DNA of 64,000 nucleotides from Novosphingobium sp. SG751A. GTDB lineage: Bacteria; Pseudomonadota; Alphaproteobacteria; Sphingomonadales; Sphingomonadaceae. Each line of letters opens with the position of its first letter. Position 1 is the first letter of the stretch. The stretch lies in contig NZ_JABGCB010000014.1 in the NCBI RefSeq assembly GCF_013149295.1, positions 1 through 64,000 on the forward strand, given 5' to 3'. The notes beneath the pieces are model-generated. The model was not told the DNA's origin. It ran no database searches and saw only the letters and a list, made by a program, of their open reading frames with translations. The position numbers and the translations under genes are program-made. Shown here piece after piece: positions 15,241-23,969 of the stretch.

Positions 15241-15672
15241 GAATCCCTCTCAGGCTCGCCTTGTGCCTGCACCAGCCTGCGCAAGGCGACCCGCACGCTC
15301 GACCGGCTCTATGACGCAGCGCTTGCGCCCCATGGCGTCACCACCACCCAGTTTGCGCTGATGCGCAATATCGAGCGGGCGGGGGCGATTGTGCTCAACC
15401 AATTGGCCACCTTGCTGGTGATGGACCGCACCTCGCTCTATCGCACGATCCGCACGATCGAAGAGGCTGGATGGGTCAGCATTGCCGATGGTCCGGGCAA
15501 GGCGCGACTGGCGCAGATCACGCCCGAGGGGCAGGCGATGCTGCGCCTTGCCGAGCCGGACTGGGAGGATTTGCAGGCGCAGATCCATGGCCGCTTGGGC
15601 GAGGACGGCTGGGCGCGGCTGATGGAGATGAGCGGGGCGATCATCAATCTTGGCCGGGAGGCAAGGGCATGA
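15223..15672 (+). CDS. MarR-family transcriptional regulator
   Basis: 149 residues with a winged helix typical of MarR: TTTQFALMRNIERAGAIVLNQLATLLVMDRTSLYRTIRTIEEAGWVSI, then a wing with GKARLAQITPEGQAML. A CACTSLRKATRTL helix starts the dimerisation region. The stop overlaps the ATG of the MFS gene (ATGA), so regulator and transporter form one unit. Starts at 15223, 15226 or 15232 are possible; the initiation region is itself a palindrome. The ligand is unknown. Confidence 0.9.
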   Translation: MMYMHHESLSGSPCACTSLRKATRTLDRLYDAALAPHGVTTTQFALMRNIERAGAIVLNQLATLLVMDRTSLYRTIRTIEEAGWVSIADGPGKARLAQITPEGQAMLRLAEPDWEDLQAQIHGRLGEDGWARLMEMSGAIINLGREARA

Positions 15673-16925
15673 GCCGCCGGTTCCACCCCGCCTTTCTGGT
15701 GGCGGCGATCACCTTTCTGGCCCTGCTGGTCTCGGCGGGCGTGCGTTCCGCGCCCAGCGTGATGATCGTGCCTCTGCAACTCCATTTCGGCTGGGACCGG
15801 GCCAGTATTTCGGCCACGGCCGCGCTGGGGATCTTTCTCTATGGTCTGGTCGGGCCTTTTGCCGCCGCGCTGATGATGAGCGTGGGCGTGCGGCGGGTGA
15901 TGATGGTGGGCCTTGCGCTGATGGGCGCTTCGGCGCTGGTCAGCCAGTATATGACGCAAGCCTGGCAATTCACTGCGACATGGGGCGTGGTTTCCGGCCT
16001 TGGCACGGGCATGGTCGCCAGCGTGCTTGGGGCGACCATGGTCAACCGCTGGTTTGCGCGCAACCAGGGGTTGGTGATGGGCATTTTCGCCGCCAGTACG
16101 GCGACGGGATCGCTGATCTTCCTGCCTTTCCTCGCTTGGCTGGCGCAGGGCGGGGCATGGGTGGGTGTGGTGCGTACGGTCGGCATCGCCTGCCTTGCGC
16201 TGGTGCCGCTGGTGGCGTTTCTGGTGCCTGAAAGCCCGGCCAGCGCGGGTGTGGGCCGCTTTGGCGAAGAACCGGGCGCAACCCCGGCGCGCAAGCAGAG
16301 CGGCAGCCCGCTCTTTGCGCTCCATATCCTGTGGAAGGTGCGCGGCAATGGCACGTTCTGGCTGCTGTTCGGCACGTTCTTTGTCTGCGGGCTGACCACC
16401 AATGGGCTGGTGGGCACGCATCTTATCGCGTTTTGCGGCGATCATGGGATTGCCCCGGTGGCCGCGGCGGGACTGCTCTCGCTGATGGGCCTGTTCGATC
16501 TGGTGGGCACGACCGCTTCGGGCTGGCTGACCGACCGGCATAATCCGCGCTATCTGCTGGCGGTCTATTACGGCTTGCGCGGGCTGTCGTTGATCGCTTT
16601 GCCGTTCATGGATTTCGGGCCTTTCTCGCTGGGGGCTTTTGCCATCTTCTACGGGCTGGACTGGATCGCCACCGTGCCGCCGACGCTTGCCATCGCCAAT
16701 CGCAGCTTTGGCGAGGGTGAGGCGCCGGTGGTGTTCGGCTGGGTGGCGGTGGGCCATCAGGTGGGCGCGGCGGCGGCGGCCTTTGGCGGCGGCCTCGTGC
16801 GTCAGGAATGGGGCAGCTATGCGCCCGCCTTCATCGTGGCAGGTGGCTTCGGGCTGGTGGCAACGCTGGCGCTGTTGGTGGTGCGTGATGGCAATAGGGG
16901 GCGTTTGGCCGCGCTGGCGGTATAG
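15669..16925 (+). CDS. MFS transporter
   Basis: 418 residues with about 12 hydrophobic segments in two halves, separated by a hydrophilic loop (PESPASAGVGRFGEEPGATP). MFS features include GVRRVMMVGLALMGAS after TM2 and GWLTDRHNPRYLLAVYY in the second half. It resembles monocarboxylate/oxalate-type MFS proteins (COG2223/2807-like) by pattern; the substrate is not determined. It is translationally coupled to the MarR regulator, so its expression is probably de-repressed by the transported compound. Confidence 0.9.
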   Translation: MSRRFHPAFLVAAITFLALLVSAGVRSAPSVMIVPLQLHFGWDRASISATAALGIFLYGLVGPFAAALMMSVGVRRVMMVGLALMGASALVSQYMTQAWQFTATWGVVSGLGTGMVASVLGATMVNRWFARNQGLVMGIFAASTATGSLIFLPFLAWLAQGGAWVGVVRTVGIACLALVPLVAFLVPESPASAGVGRFGEEPGATPARKQSGSPLFALHILWKVRGNGTFWLLFGTFFVCGLTTNGLVGTHLIAFCGDHGIAPVAAAGLLSLMGLFDLVGTTASGWLTDRHNPRYLLAVYYGLRGLSLIALPFMDFGPFSLGAFAIFYGLDWIATVPPTLAIANRSFGEGEAPVVFGWVAVGHQVGAAAAAFGGGLVRQEWGSYAPAFIVAGGFGLVATLALLVVRDGNRGRLAALAV

Positions 16926-17010
16926 CGTTAAGCCGATGAGCGCTTGCCAGTCTGTTTCTAAAGTGCAACAAACGATATTAAAGAATAATAAGATCAAGGC
17001 AGGGTTGTAA

Positions 17011-17130
17011 ATGGGTCGAATTGAACGCGGGCGGGCCTTTGCGGCCTTGCTGCCTTCGGGCGGCACCCTGATTCCGGGGGGCGGTTTTTGCGCCCTGCGC
17101 CCGGGGACGAAAATGGGGGATGTCGCTTGA
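17011..17130 (+). CDS. possible 39-residue leader upstream of the histidine kinase
   Basis: An ATG at 17011 follows a good AGGG-N6 ribosome site. The frame ends in TGA at 17128-17130, two bases before the kinase ATG at 17133, which has only a distant GGGGGA. The predicted peptide (MGRIERGRAF..., glycine-rich middle) matches nothing I know. It may simply couple translation of the kinase. Confidence 0.3.
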   Translation: MGRIERGRAFAALLPSGGTLIPGGGFCALRPGTKMGDVA

Positions 17131-17132
17131 TC

Positions 17133-18830
17133 ATGCCCCATTATCCCAAAGCATCGGAAAACGCGCTCAGTCAGGTCGACGCTTTGGACTATCTCGACAC
17201 CGCCGAAATCGGAGCAAGGCGGCTGTTGGGCGCCGGATTGATGGGCGGTCTGGTGGTTGAGGCGGTGACCGGCCTCGATCTTTTGCAAAATCCGTTTGAT
17301 ATGGCCCATGGCGTCACGCTGGCGGCGATGCCCGCGCTGGCGGGGCTGGGGCTTTATATGTTCCGCCGATGGCAGGAATGCCATGCCCGCTGGCGCAAGG
17401 CGGCATCGACCATCGATGATCATGTCAAAGCCCGACAGGCCGCCGAAACCGCCAATGAGGCCAAGAGCCGCTATCTGGCCAATGTCAGCCACGAGATCCG
17501 CTCACCCCTGAACGCGATCTATGGCTATGCTCAATTGGTCGAGCGCAACGATGGCGCGGGCGCCCAGGAGGCGGCCACCGTCATCCGCCGCTGTTCCGAA
17601 CATATCACCAGCCTGGTCGAAGCCTTGCTCGACATTTCGCAGGTCGAGGTGGGCGTGATCCGGGTCAAGCCCGAGCCGGTGCGCCTCGATCAGTTCATTG
17701 AGCAGTTGATCCGCATGGTGCGTCCCGCCGCCAGCGCCAAGGGGCTGGAATTCCACTACGAAACGCAGGGGCGCCTGCCTGCCGTGGTGCGGATGGACCA
17801 AAGCCGGTTGAAACAGGTCTTGCTCAACCTGCTGCTCAATGCCGTCAAATATACCGATCAGGGGTCGGTCACGCTGTTCCTGCGCTATTCGGGACAGGTG
17901 GCGACCTTTGAGGTGCGCGACACCGGCCCGGGCATCCGCGAGGAAGACCAGCGCGCGATCTTTGAACCCTTTGAGCGCGGCGGCAATGATGCGCTGCATT
18001 CGCGGCCCGGCGTGGGGCTGGGGCTGGCCATTGCGCGCGCGATCATGGGCATTCTGGGCGGCCAGCTCGAATTGGCGGGTACGTCGGATGAAGGCACCTG
18101 TTTCCGCCTGACCATCATGCTCGGCGAGGTGGCGCAGACCACCAGCCAGCCTGCCAAGAAGCGCGAAGTCAGCGGCTATCTGGGCCGCCGCCGCCATGTG
18201 CTGATTTGCGATGACGATGGTGAGCAGCGCAAGTTCCTGACCGAATTGCTCTCTTCGCTGGGCTTTGTGGTGCAGGCGGTGCCCAATGGCGAAACGGCGG
18301 TGGCGCTGGCGGAGAGCGAAAGCTCGCCCGCCTTCGATCTGGCGATCCTCGACATTTCGCTGCCCGGTATCGACGGCTGGACCACGGCGCAGCATATCCG
18401 CGACCGCTTTGGTGAGGATATCCGTATCCTCATGCTTTCGGCCAATGCGGGCGAATTCCACCGGCCCGAAACGCGCAAGCCCGTACATGATCAATTCCTG
18501 GTTAAGCCTGTTGCCTTCAATCAGCTGATTGAGACGATCGGGGGCTTGCTCGATCTGGCATGGGGGGTCGAATCCGAACCTGCGCGTTCGCCTCTGCCTT
18601 TGTTTGCGGCAAGCGATGAGGCGCCCGTGTCAGATTCCGGCACAATCGAGACAACAGACCGTACGGCAAGGCTTCGCGAATTGCTTAGAATAGGTTATGT
18701 GCGTGGGCTTGAGCAGGAGATCCGCCAATTGGCGGCCCAGCCCGAAACTGCCGAACTGGCCGGAAAACTGTTTACATGCCTGGATCGTTTTGATCTGAGC
18801 GGCATGACGCGCATACTTGAGGAGTGCTAA
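17133..18830 (+). CDS. hybrid sensor histidine kinase/response regulator
   Basis: 565 residues. A hydrophobic N-terminal region (about 30-85, one or two membrane segments) is followed by a coiled linker. HisKA has the phospho-accepting His in NVSHEIRSPLNAIYG (near 115), and HATPase has an N-box (LLNLLLNAVKYTDQG), a G1 box (DTGPGI) and a G2 box (GVGLGLAIARAIMG). A receiver follows (about 348-470) with DDD near the start, phospho-Asp in LAILDISLPGIDGW and lysine in LVKP. The C-terminal 80 residues form a helical tail without clear family. It is 4 bp from the response regulator gene, its likely partner. Confidence 0.92.
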   Translation: MPHYPKASENALSQVDALDYLDTAEIGARRLLGAGLMGGLVVEAVTGLDLLQNPFDMAHGVTLAAMPALAGLGLYMFRRWQECHARWRKAASTIDDHVKARQAAETANEAKSRYLANVSHEIRSPLNAIYGYAQLVERNDGAGAQEAATVIRRCSEHITSLVEALLDISQVEVGVIRVKPEPVRLDQFIEQLIRMVRPAASAKGLEFHYETQGRLPAVVRMDQSRLKQVLLNLLLNAVKYTDQGSVTLFLRYSGQVATFEVRDTGPGIREEDQRAIFEPFERGGNDALHSRPGVGLGLAIARAIMGILGGQLELAGTSDEGTCFRLTIMLGEVAQTTSQPAKKREVSGYLGRRRHVLICDDDGEQRKFLTELLSSLGFVVQAVPNGETAVALAESESSPAFDLAILDISLPGIDGWTTAQHIRDRFGEDIRILMLSANAGEFHRPETRKPVHDQFLVKPVAFNQLIETIGGLLDLAWGVESEPARSPLPLFAASDEAPVSDSGTIETTDRTARLRELLRIGYVRGLEQEIRQLAAQPETAELAGKLFTCLDRFDLSGMTRILEEC

Positions 18831-18834
18831 CCGC

Positions 18835-19749
18835 ATGTCGCTGCCTGTCCATACGCAGACCGTGCTGGTCGTCGATGACGAACCGGATTCGCTGCGCATG
18901 CTCACCGCCGCGCTGGAAGGCGCCGAGCTGAGCGTTCTGGTGGCAACCTCGGGCCAGGCCGCGCTCGATCTGCTGGGCCATATCCTGCCTGATCTGATCC
19001 TGATGGATGCGGTGATGCCCGGCATCGACGGGTTTGAAACCACCGCCCGGATCAAGGCGCGGCCCGAACTGGCCAATGTGCCGGTGATCTTCATGACGGG
19101 CCTGACCGAGAGCGAGCATGTGGTCGAGGCCTTTGAGGTTGGCGGCACCGATTATGTGCGCAAGCCGGTCAATCTGATGGAGCTGATCGCGCGGGTGCGG
19201 GTGCATATGGCGCAGAGCCGCGCGATGCATGCCAGCGTGGCCAGCCTTGACGCCACCGGCCGCCTGATGATGGCCACCGATGCGCAGGGACGGATGCTGT
19301 GGTGTACGCCGCGCGCCGAACAGGCCATTGCGCGGCTGGTGCCCGATTGGAGCCGTGAAGGGGGACTGCCGCCTGCGGTGGCGCTGCTGGTTGAGCGTCT
19401 TTTGCAGCGCGGGGGCAAGCCGGGTTCGGCGGTGAAGGGCGAATTTGGCGAAAGCTCGCTCGAATTGCTGGTGATCGCCCATTACCGCGAGAATGAGGTG
19501 CTGATCCGCCTCAACGAAATCAGCCACGAGCAGAATGTCACCAAATTGCGCGACAGTCTGGAACTGACCCAGCGCGAGGCCGAGGTGCTGCTGTGGGTGG
19601 GCTATGGCAAGGCCAGCAACGATATTTCCGATGTGCTGGATATTTCGCCGCGCACGGTTCAAAAGCACCTGGAGCGGATTTACGTAAAGCTGGGCGTGGA
19701 AAAGCGCTCTGCCGCCGCGGCCATCGCGATCCGGATTATCGAACAGTAA
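18835..19749 (+). CDS. response regulator with LuxR-type output domain
   Basis: 304 residues. An N-terminal receiver (VLVVDDEPDSLRML, phospho-Asp in LILMDAVMPGIDGF, conserved T in FMTGL, Lys in YVRKPVN) is followed by a roughly 110-residue middle region with a short PAS-like segment (LDATGRLMMATDAQGRMLW). The C-terminal LuxR HTH reads LTQREAEVLLWVGYGKASNDISDVLDISPRTVQKHLERIYVKLGV. A GAGGAG precedes the ATG. It is co-transcribed with the hybrid kinase; the target genes are unknown. Confidence 0.92.
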   Translation: MSLPVHTQTVLVVDDEPDSLRMLTAALEGAELSVLVATSGQAALDLLGHILPDLILMDAVMPGIDGFETTARIKARPELANVPVIFMTGLTESEHVVEAFEVGGTDYVRKPVNLMELIARVRVHMAQSRAMHASVASLDATGRLMMATDAQGRMLWCTPRAEQAIARLVPDWSREGGLPPAVALLVERLLQRGGKPGSAVKGEFGESSLELLVIAHYRENEVLIRLNEISHEQNVTKLRDSLELTQREAEVLLWVGYGKASNDISDVLDISPRTVQKHLERIYVKLGVEKRSAAAAIAIRIIEQ

Positions 19750-20030
19750 GGGCTTGGGCGCGCTTTAGGCTTATGCCTGAAGCTGTCTGTTGGTTGGCAA
19801 ATCGGCCTCCACGATTGGCCTGTGGCACCAGCCCTCTCCCCCGGCCTTGCCACCCATTGAGTGTACCCTGTGGGTGGCAAGGCCGGGGGAGAGGGCTGGT
19901 GCCGGGCGTGGCACGGATGTGTCATGCCCAACATCAAAAACTGTCGCCGCGCCACCTGAATGGCGAAGAATGACGCGGCGACAGGCACCGGTCCGACCAT
20001 CGCGCCGGGACCGGTGCGGTCCTTAAAGGC
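19750..20030. other. intergenic region with hairpins between convergent genes
   Basis: Three hairpins are visible. GCTTTAGGC/GCCTGAAGC at 19762-19783 lies just after the response regulator. The long palindromic repeat is at 19824-19903. GCACCGGTCC/GGACCGGTGC at 19985-20017 lies just past the end of the minus-strand RidA gene. The first and last are candidate terminators without U-tracts. No gene is seen. Confidence 0.5.
19824..19903. repeat. long palindromic repeat element, copy 1
   Basis: 33-bp perfect inverted arms (19824-19856 and 19871-19903) flank a 14-bp centre. The arm starts GGCACCAGCCCTCTCCCCCG. A second copy with the same outer 22 bases occurs at 58152-58232. This is REP/BIME-like: extragenic, palindromic and repeated. 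Confidence 0.85.
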
Positions 20031-20555
20031 TTACTTCTTGGCCTTGGGGGCGGGCGCAGGCTTCTTGGCGGCAATTGCCTCGATCTCGATCAGGAATTGC
20101 GGGGCCACCAGATTTGCCACCTGAAATGCCGAGCGGGCCACGGTGTCGGGGTTTTCCGCGCTGCCGAAGAATTCCTTGAAACCGGCGTTGGCCCCGGCAA
20201 AGTCGATCTTGCCCAGCTTGGGGTCGGCCGCGATGAACAGCGTCATCTTGACCACATCCTTGATCGAATAGCCTTGCGATTCCAGCTGTTTCTTAATCTT
20301 GTTCAGCACGCTGACGGTCTGGGTCTTGGTGTCGCCGAAATCTTCCATCGTGGTGGCCTTGGCCGGGTCGATGGGCGAGGCCAACTGGCCCGAGAGGAAG
20401 TAGATTTCATTGCCGGGCGCCACGCGCACGCCGTCCAGAATGAAGGCGCCGGGGTTGGTCTTGATGCGAGTCACCTGCGCCTGGGCCGGAGCGGCCGCCA
20501 TCAGGATCGGCAGCAAAGCGGCACAGCCGGCGGTTTTCAGCATTTTACGCAGCAT
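20031..20555 (-). CDS. exported RidA (YjgF/UK114)-family protein
   Basis: 174 residues with a signal peptide (MLRKMLKTAGCAALLPILMAAAPAQA) followed by a RidA-like domain: PGNEIYFLSGQLASPIDP, LKKQLESQGY-like helix, DVVKMTLFIAADPKLGKIDFAG and ARSAFQVANLVAPQFLIEIEAIA. Cytosolic RidA deaminates reactive enamines/imines using an arginine in the C-terminal RxxxxV segment. Here the aligned segment is ARSAFQVANL, which keeps an Arg. Export to the periplasm is unusual for the housekeeping protein but known for family relatives. The tail is Lys/Pro/Ala rich. A GAGGAAG precedes the ATG at 20555. Divergent from the TonB receptor. Confidence 0.85.
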   Translation of the reverse strand: MLRKMLKTAGCAALLPILMAAAPAQAQVTRIKTNPGAFILDGVRVAPGNEIYFLSGQLASPIDPAKATTMEDFGDTKTQTVSVLNKIKKQLESQGYSIKDVVKMTLFIAADPKLGKIDFAGANAGFKEFFGSAENPDTVARSAFQVANLVAPQFLIEIEAIAAKKPAPAPKAKK

Positions 20556-20865
20556 AATAGGCTTCCTCGTTTTACGTAACACGCGCCATTTCGGGCAGAA
20601 GAACTGTGTCCATATTGTCGCGATTTTGCGCGTTGAACAGTCCAGTTTCGCCACCTGACAGGTCGGTACGCAAATCGGCGTATGGGCATTTAGGACGGAA
20701 AATTGTGCATTTGCGAAAGGCGACGATGTAGAGGGAAACTGCATTGGCCGCCCTCGTCGCGAATGTTTTACGATTTTTGCCGCGTACCAGACCATAAGCG
20801 AAGGCGCTTTTGGTGATGGATGCTTGTTGCATTGCAGCATGCGTGGCCAGTTCAGGGGGACTTTC
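20556..20865. promoter_or_regulatory. shared divergent promoter region, ridA-like / TonB receptor
   Basis: A 310-bp region between two divergent starts, less GC-rich than its neighbours. No gene-like frame is seen. No operator or Fur-box-like palindrome could be recognised by eye. The ribosome site CAGGGGGA lies just before the receptor ATG. Confidence 0.4.
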
Positions 20866-23511
20866 ATGCAAGCCATCAAGAAGGTTGCGATTGCCGCACT
20901 TCTTTCCAGCACTGTTCTGGGCGCCACCTCGGCCTATGCCGCAGAGCCTGCCGCCGCCGCCGCGCCCGAGGAAGGCGCCGCGATCATCGTGACCGGCACG
21001 CGCACTACGGGCCTGAAGGCGGGTGACAGCCCGGCTCCGGTTCAGGTACTCAGCTCCGACCTGATGGCCCGCGCGGGCCGCTCGGACATCAACACCGCGC
21101 TCGCGCTCTCGGTGCCCAGCATCCAGATTCAGACCTTCGGCAATGATATGACCGCGTTCCACCCTTCGGTGAAGCTGCGCGGTTTGAACCCCAACCACAC
21201 GCTGGTGATGATCAACGGCAAGCGCCGCCATGGCACCGCGAACGTTGTGGTGACCAATGCGATGTGGACGGGCGCTGCCGCTCCCGACATGGGCCTCATT
21301 CCCATGGAAGCGGTCGAGCATGTCGAAGTGCTGCAGGATGGCGCGGCGGCGCAGTACGGCACCGATGCGGTGGCGGGCGTGGTCAACCTGATCCTGAAAA
21401 AGAAGGACAAGGGCGGCTATATCAGCGGCTCGGTCGGCCAGTATTATGCCGGCGACGGGTTCAACTATGAACTGGCGGGTAATATCGGCATGGCGCCGGT
21501 CGAGAATATGTACCTGAACCTGACCGTGCAGCATAAGGTCAAGGATTACAGCTTCCGCGGCGATGTCGATCCGCGCGTGGTTTCGGGCACAACGCAGGGG
21601 GCCACGCTGCTCTCGCGCTTTCCGGGCCTGACCTCTGCGGCCAATTATCCCTATGTGAACCGCATCTTTGGCGATGGCCGCATGGCGCTCACCAACATGT
21701 TCTACAACATGGGCTATACCGGCATTCAGGACATCGAGATCTACTCTTTCGGTTCCTATTCGACCCGCACCGGCAGCACCTATCAGAACTATCGCCTGCC
21801 CAACGTGGTTTATGGGCAGAGCGCGGTGGTGGCGCCGTCCTCAGGCGTGGCCACGGGCGACATTCCCTTCCCCACCGGCTTCTCGCCGCTTGAAGCGCTG
21901 AAAGAAACCGACTTTGCCTGGACCGGCGGGATCAAGGGCACTTTCGGCAAGTCCACCGTCGATCTGTCGGCCACCTATGGCAAGGACATCAACAAGGTTT
22001 ACGTGGTGAACTCGGCCAATGCCGCGCTTTACTACGATTCTTCGACGACCACCCGCGCCGGCTACACCCCGCGCGATGTGTTCGACGGTTCGTTCACCGC
22101 CTCGCAGTTCACCGTCAACCTCGACGGCACGCATGAGCTGGAAGTCGGCCTGTCCGAACCGGTCCATCTGGCTGCGGGCGGCGAATGGCGCCGCGACACC
22201 TATGCGCTGGGCGCGGGTGAAGTGGCCTCCTATTATGTCGGTACCGGCAAGCTGGGCGGCGGCATCCAGTCCTTCTTCGGCTATTCGCCAGCCAATGCCA
22301 GCAACAACAGCCGCACCAACTTCTCGCAATATTTCGATATTTCGTTGAAGCCGGTTGAAAAGTGGCTGGTCGATGGCGCGGTGCGCCACGAAAACTATTC
22401 CGACTTTGGCGACACCACCGTCTTCAAGCTGACCAGCCGCTATGACTTCAGCCCCGCGATTGCGGTGCGCGGCACGATTTCGACGGGCTTCCGTGCCCCC
22501 ACGCTGGCCGAAGGTTTCTATTCGGGCATCAACGTGGGCCCGGCTTCGCTTTCGGGCATTTTCGCGCCCAACTCGGCGGGTGCCAAGGCGCTGGGCATTT
22601 CGGGCCTGAAGCCGGAAAAGTCGACCAACCTCAGCTTCGGTCTGGTGCTCAACCCGCTGCCCAAGCTGACGATCACGATCGACGCCTACTCGATCTATCT
22701 GCGCGACCGTATCGTGCAGTCCTCGGGCTTCCTGGGCTATTCGAACAACTGCAAATATCTGCCCGGCGGCTATTCGCCCTCGACCGATCTGAATGCGGCG
22801 CTCTCGGCGGCGGGTTGCTCCAGCAATGTGATCGTCTCGCCCTCGGTTCTGACCGCGCTGTATAACAACGGTGTGCCGATCACCTCGATCATCGACACGA
22901 TCAACGGCGGCCAGTCGGGCTCGCTCACCATCAACTCCTTCGTCAACGGGTTGAGCACGCTGACGCGCGGGGTGGACTTCCTGGCGACCTATAACACCCA
23001 TGCGGTTGGCGGGCGGGTCGATTTCTCACTGTCGGCCAATTACAACGAAACCTCGATCAAGGCGATCAACGCCCCGCCCTCGAACATCAATTCACGTCAG
23101 GGCATCTTCGACAAATATTCGCAATCGGCGCTGACCGACACCACGCCCAAATGGCGCGCAACGTTCAACACCTATTGGGAAAGCGGCAAGGTCAGCATCA
23201 ACTTGCGCGAATCGGTCTATGGTCCGGCCAAGCTGCTGGCTCAGACCGCTCAGACCGCCGAAGATTACTATCAGCGCGTCGGCACCAAGTTCGTCACCGA
23301 TCTTGAAGCCACCTATGCCTTTACCCGCGACATCAAGTTCTCGGTGGGCGCCAACAACCTGTTCGGCATCTATCCTGACAAGATCCCTGCTTTTGCCCGT
23401 CAGCAGCAGTTTAATGTCGCCTCGACCGCCTATGTCAGCCAGTATCCCTCCTTCTCCTCGGTGGGGATCAACGGCGGCTATTATTATGCCAAGCTGGGCG
23501 TGAAGTTCTGA
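20866..23511 (+). CDS. TonB-dependent outer-membrane receptor
   Basis: 881 residues. A signal peptide (MQAIKKVAIAALLSSTVLGATSAYA) is followed by a TonB-box-like IIVTGTR, a plug domain with VKLRGLNPNHTLVMINGKRRHG and VEHVEVLQDGAAAQYGTDAVAGVVNLILKK, and a long beta-barrel ending in an aromatic terminal strand (YYYAKLGVKF). It imports a large or scarce substrate across the outer membrane. In sphingomonads such receptors take up many carbon compounds as well as siderophores; the ligand is not readable. The ATG at 20866 begins the signal peptide and follows CAGGGGGA. Confidence 0.95.
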   Translation: MQAIKKVAIAALLSSTVLGATSAYAAEPAAAAAPEEGAAIIVTGTRTTGLKAGDSPAPVQVLSSDLMARAGRSDINTALALSVPSIQIQTFGNDMTAFHPSVKLRGLNPNHTLVMINGKRRHGTANVVVTNAMWTGAAAPDMGLIPMEAVEHVEVLQDGAAAQYGTDAVAGVVNLILKKKDKGGYISGSVGQYYAGDGFNYELAGNIGMAPVENMYLNLTVQHKVKDYSFRGDVDPRVVSGTTQGATLLSRFPGLTSAANYPYVNRIFGDGRMALTNMFYNMGYTGIQDIEIYSFGSYSTRTGSTYQNYRLPNVVYGQSAVVAPSSGVATGDIPFPTGFSPLEALKETDFAWTGGIKGTFGKSTVDLSATYGKDINKVYVVNSANAALYYDSSTTTRAGYTPRDVFDGSFTASQFTVNLDGTHELEVGLSEPVHLAAGGEWRRDTYALGAGEVASYYVGTGKLGGGIQSFFGYSPANASNNSRTNFSQYFDISLKPVEKWLVDGAVRHENYSDFGDTTVFKLTSRYDFSPAIAVRGTISTGFRAPTLAEGFYSGINVGPASLSGIFAPNSAGAKALGISGLKPEKSTNLSFGLVLNPLPKLTITIDAYSIYLRDRIVQSSGFLGYSNNCKYLPGGYSPSTDLNAALSAAGCSSNVIVSPSVLTALYNNGVPITSIIDTINGGQSGSLTINSFVNGLSTLTRGVDFLATYNTHAVGGRVDFSLSANYNETSIKAINAPPSNINSRQGIFDKYSQSALTDTTPKWRATFNTYWESGKVSINLRESVYGPAKLLAQTAQTAEDYYQRVGTKFVTDLEATYAFTRDIKFSVGANNLFGIYPDKIPAFARQQQFNVASTAYVSQYPSFSSVGINGGYYYAKLGVKF

Positions 23512-23552
23512 TCGGAAAGGGGGCCGCTTCTCGCGGCTCTCGTGCCTGCGCG

Positions 23553-23587
23553 AAAGGGCCGTCGGGGATCATCCCTCGACGGCCTTT
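23553..23587 (+). terminator. terminator of the TonB receptor gene
   Basis: AAAGGGCCGTCGGGGAT and ATCCCTCGACGGCCTTT form a long, almost perfect stem ending in TTT, 40 bp after the stop codon. The A-run on the other side makes it potentially bidirectional. Confidence 0.7.
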
Positions 23588-23625
23588 GACGTGATTGCCT
23601 GAAAAGAAATGCACAAAAAGAAAGC

Positions 23626-23691
23626 AAGCCGGCAGCGATGGGGTCGATGCGTCGCTGCCGGCTTGTTCACTTGCGTAAAAACGCAAGTGAA
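23626..23691. repeat. two adjacent perfect hairpins
   Basis: AAGCCGGCAGCGA (23626-23638) pairs perfectly with TCGCTGCCGGCTT (23652-23664). One base later TTCACTTGCGT (23666-23676) pairs perfectly with ACGCAAGTGAA (23681-23691) around AAAA. Both are non-coding. Confidence 0.7.
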
Positions 23692-23969
23692 GGGGGTGCA
23701 GCCACTTGGGGCTGCGATCGGAAAATTGTGGGTCCCACCGGCGGGGACGGCCAACTTTCCTTTTTCGCACATCCGGCATGCCGGAATGCCGGGAACGGAA
23801 GACGCATTCGCCTCGCGCCTGCTCTTCCGGTAATCCCACTGCCTTCAGCCGCTGAGCTGACAGGGGGCAAGCCAGCAGCGGCTGGACCCTGACGACCCCG
23901 GACGCAGTGGGCGTGGGTAATTTTTCTATTGAGCCGGTGCCTCCGCCCGGCCGCTCATGAACTGGTTCC

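Larger units (their letters stand above)
23512..23969. other. gene-poor stretch with stacked hairpins
   Basis: After the TonB receptor come three hairpins in 140 bp (23553-23587, 23626-23664, 23666-23691). The remainder to 23969 is GC-rich sequence with a CCGGCATGCCGG palindrome near 23772-23783 and no recognisable gene. Confidence 0.5.

Noticed and set aside
15438..17492. A 684-codon minus-strand frame over the MFS/kinase genes
   Set aside because: Composition is His/Gln/Arg rich with no domain. It crosses two well-supported plus-strand genes and their promoter.
19824..19903. Interpretation of the long palindrome as a simple terminator
   Set aside because: It has no U-tract, is far longer than usual, and a second copy lies inside the motA-motB operon, so a dispersed repeat is the better reading.
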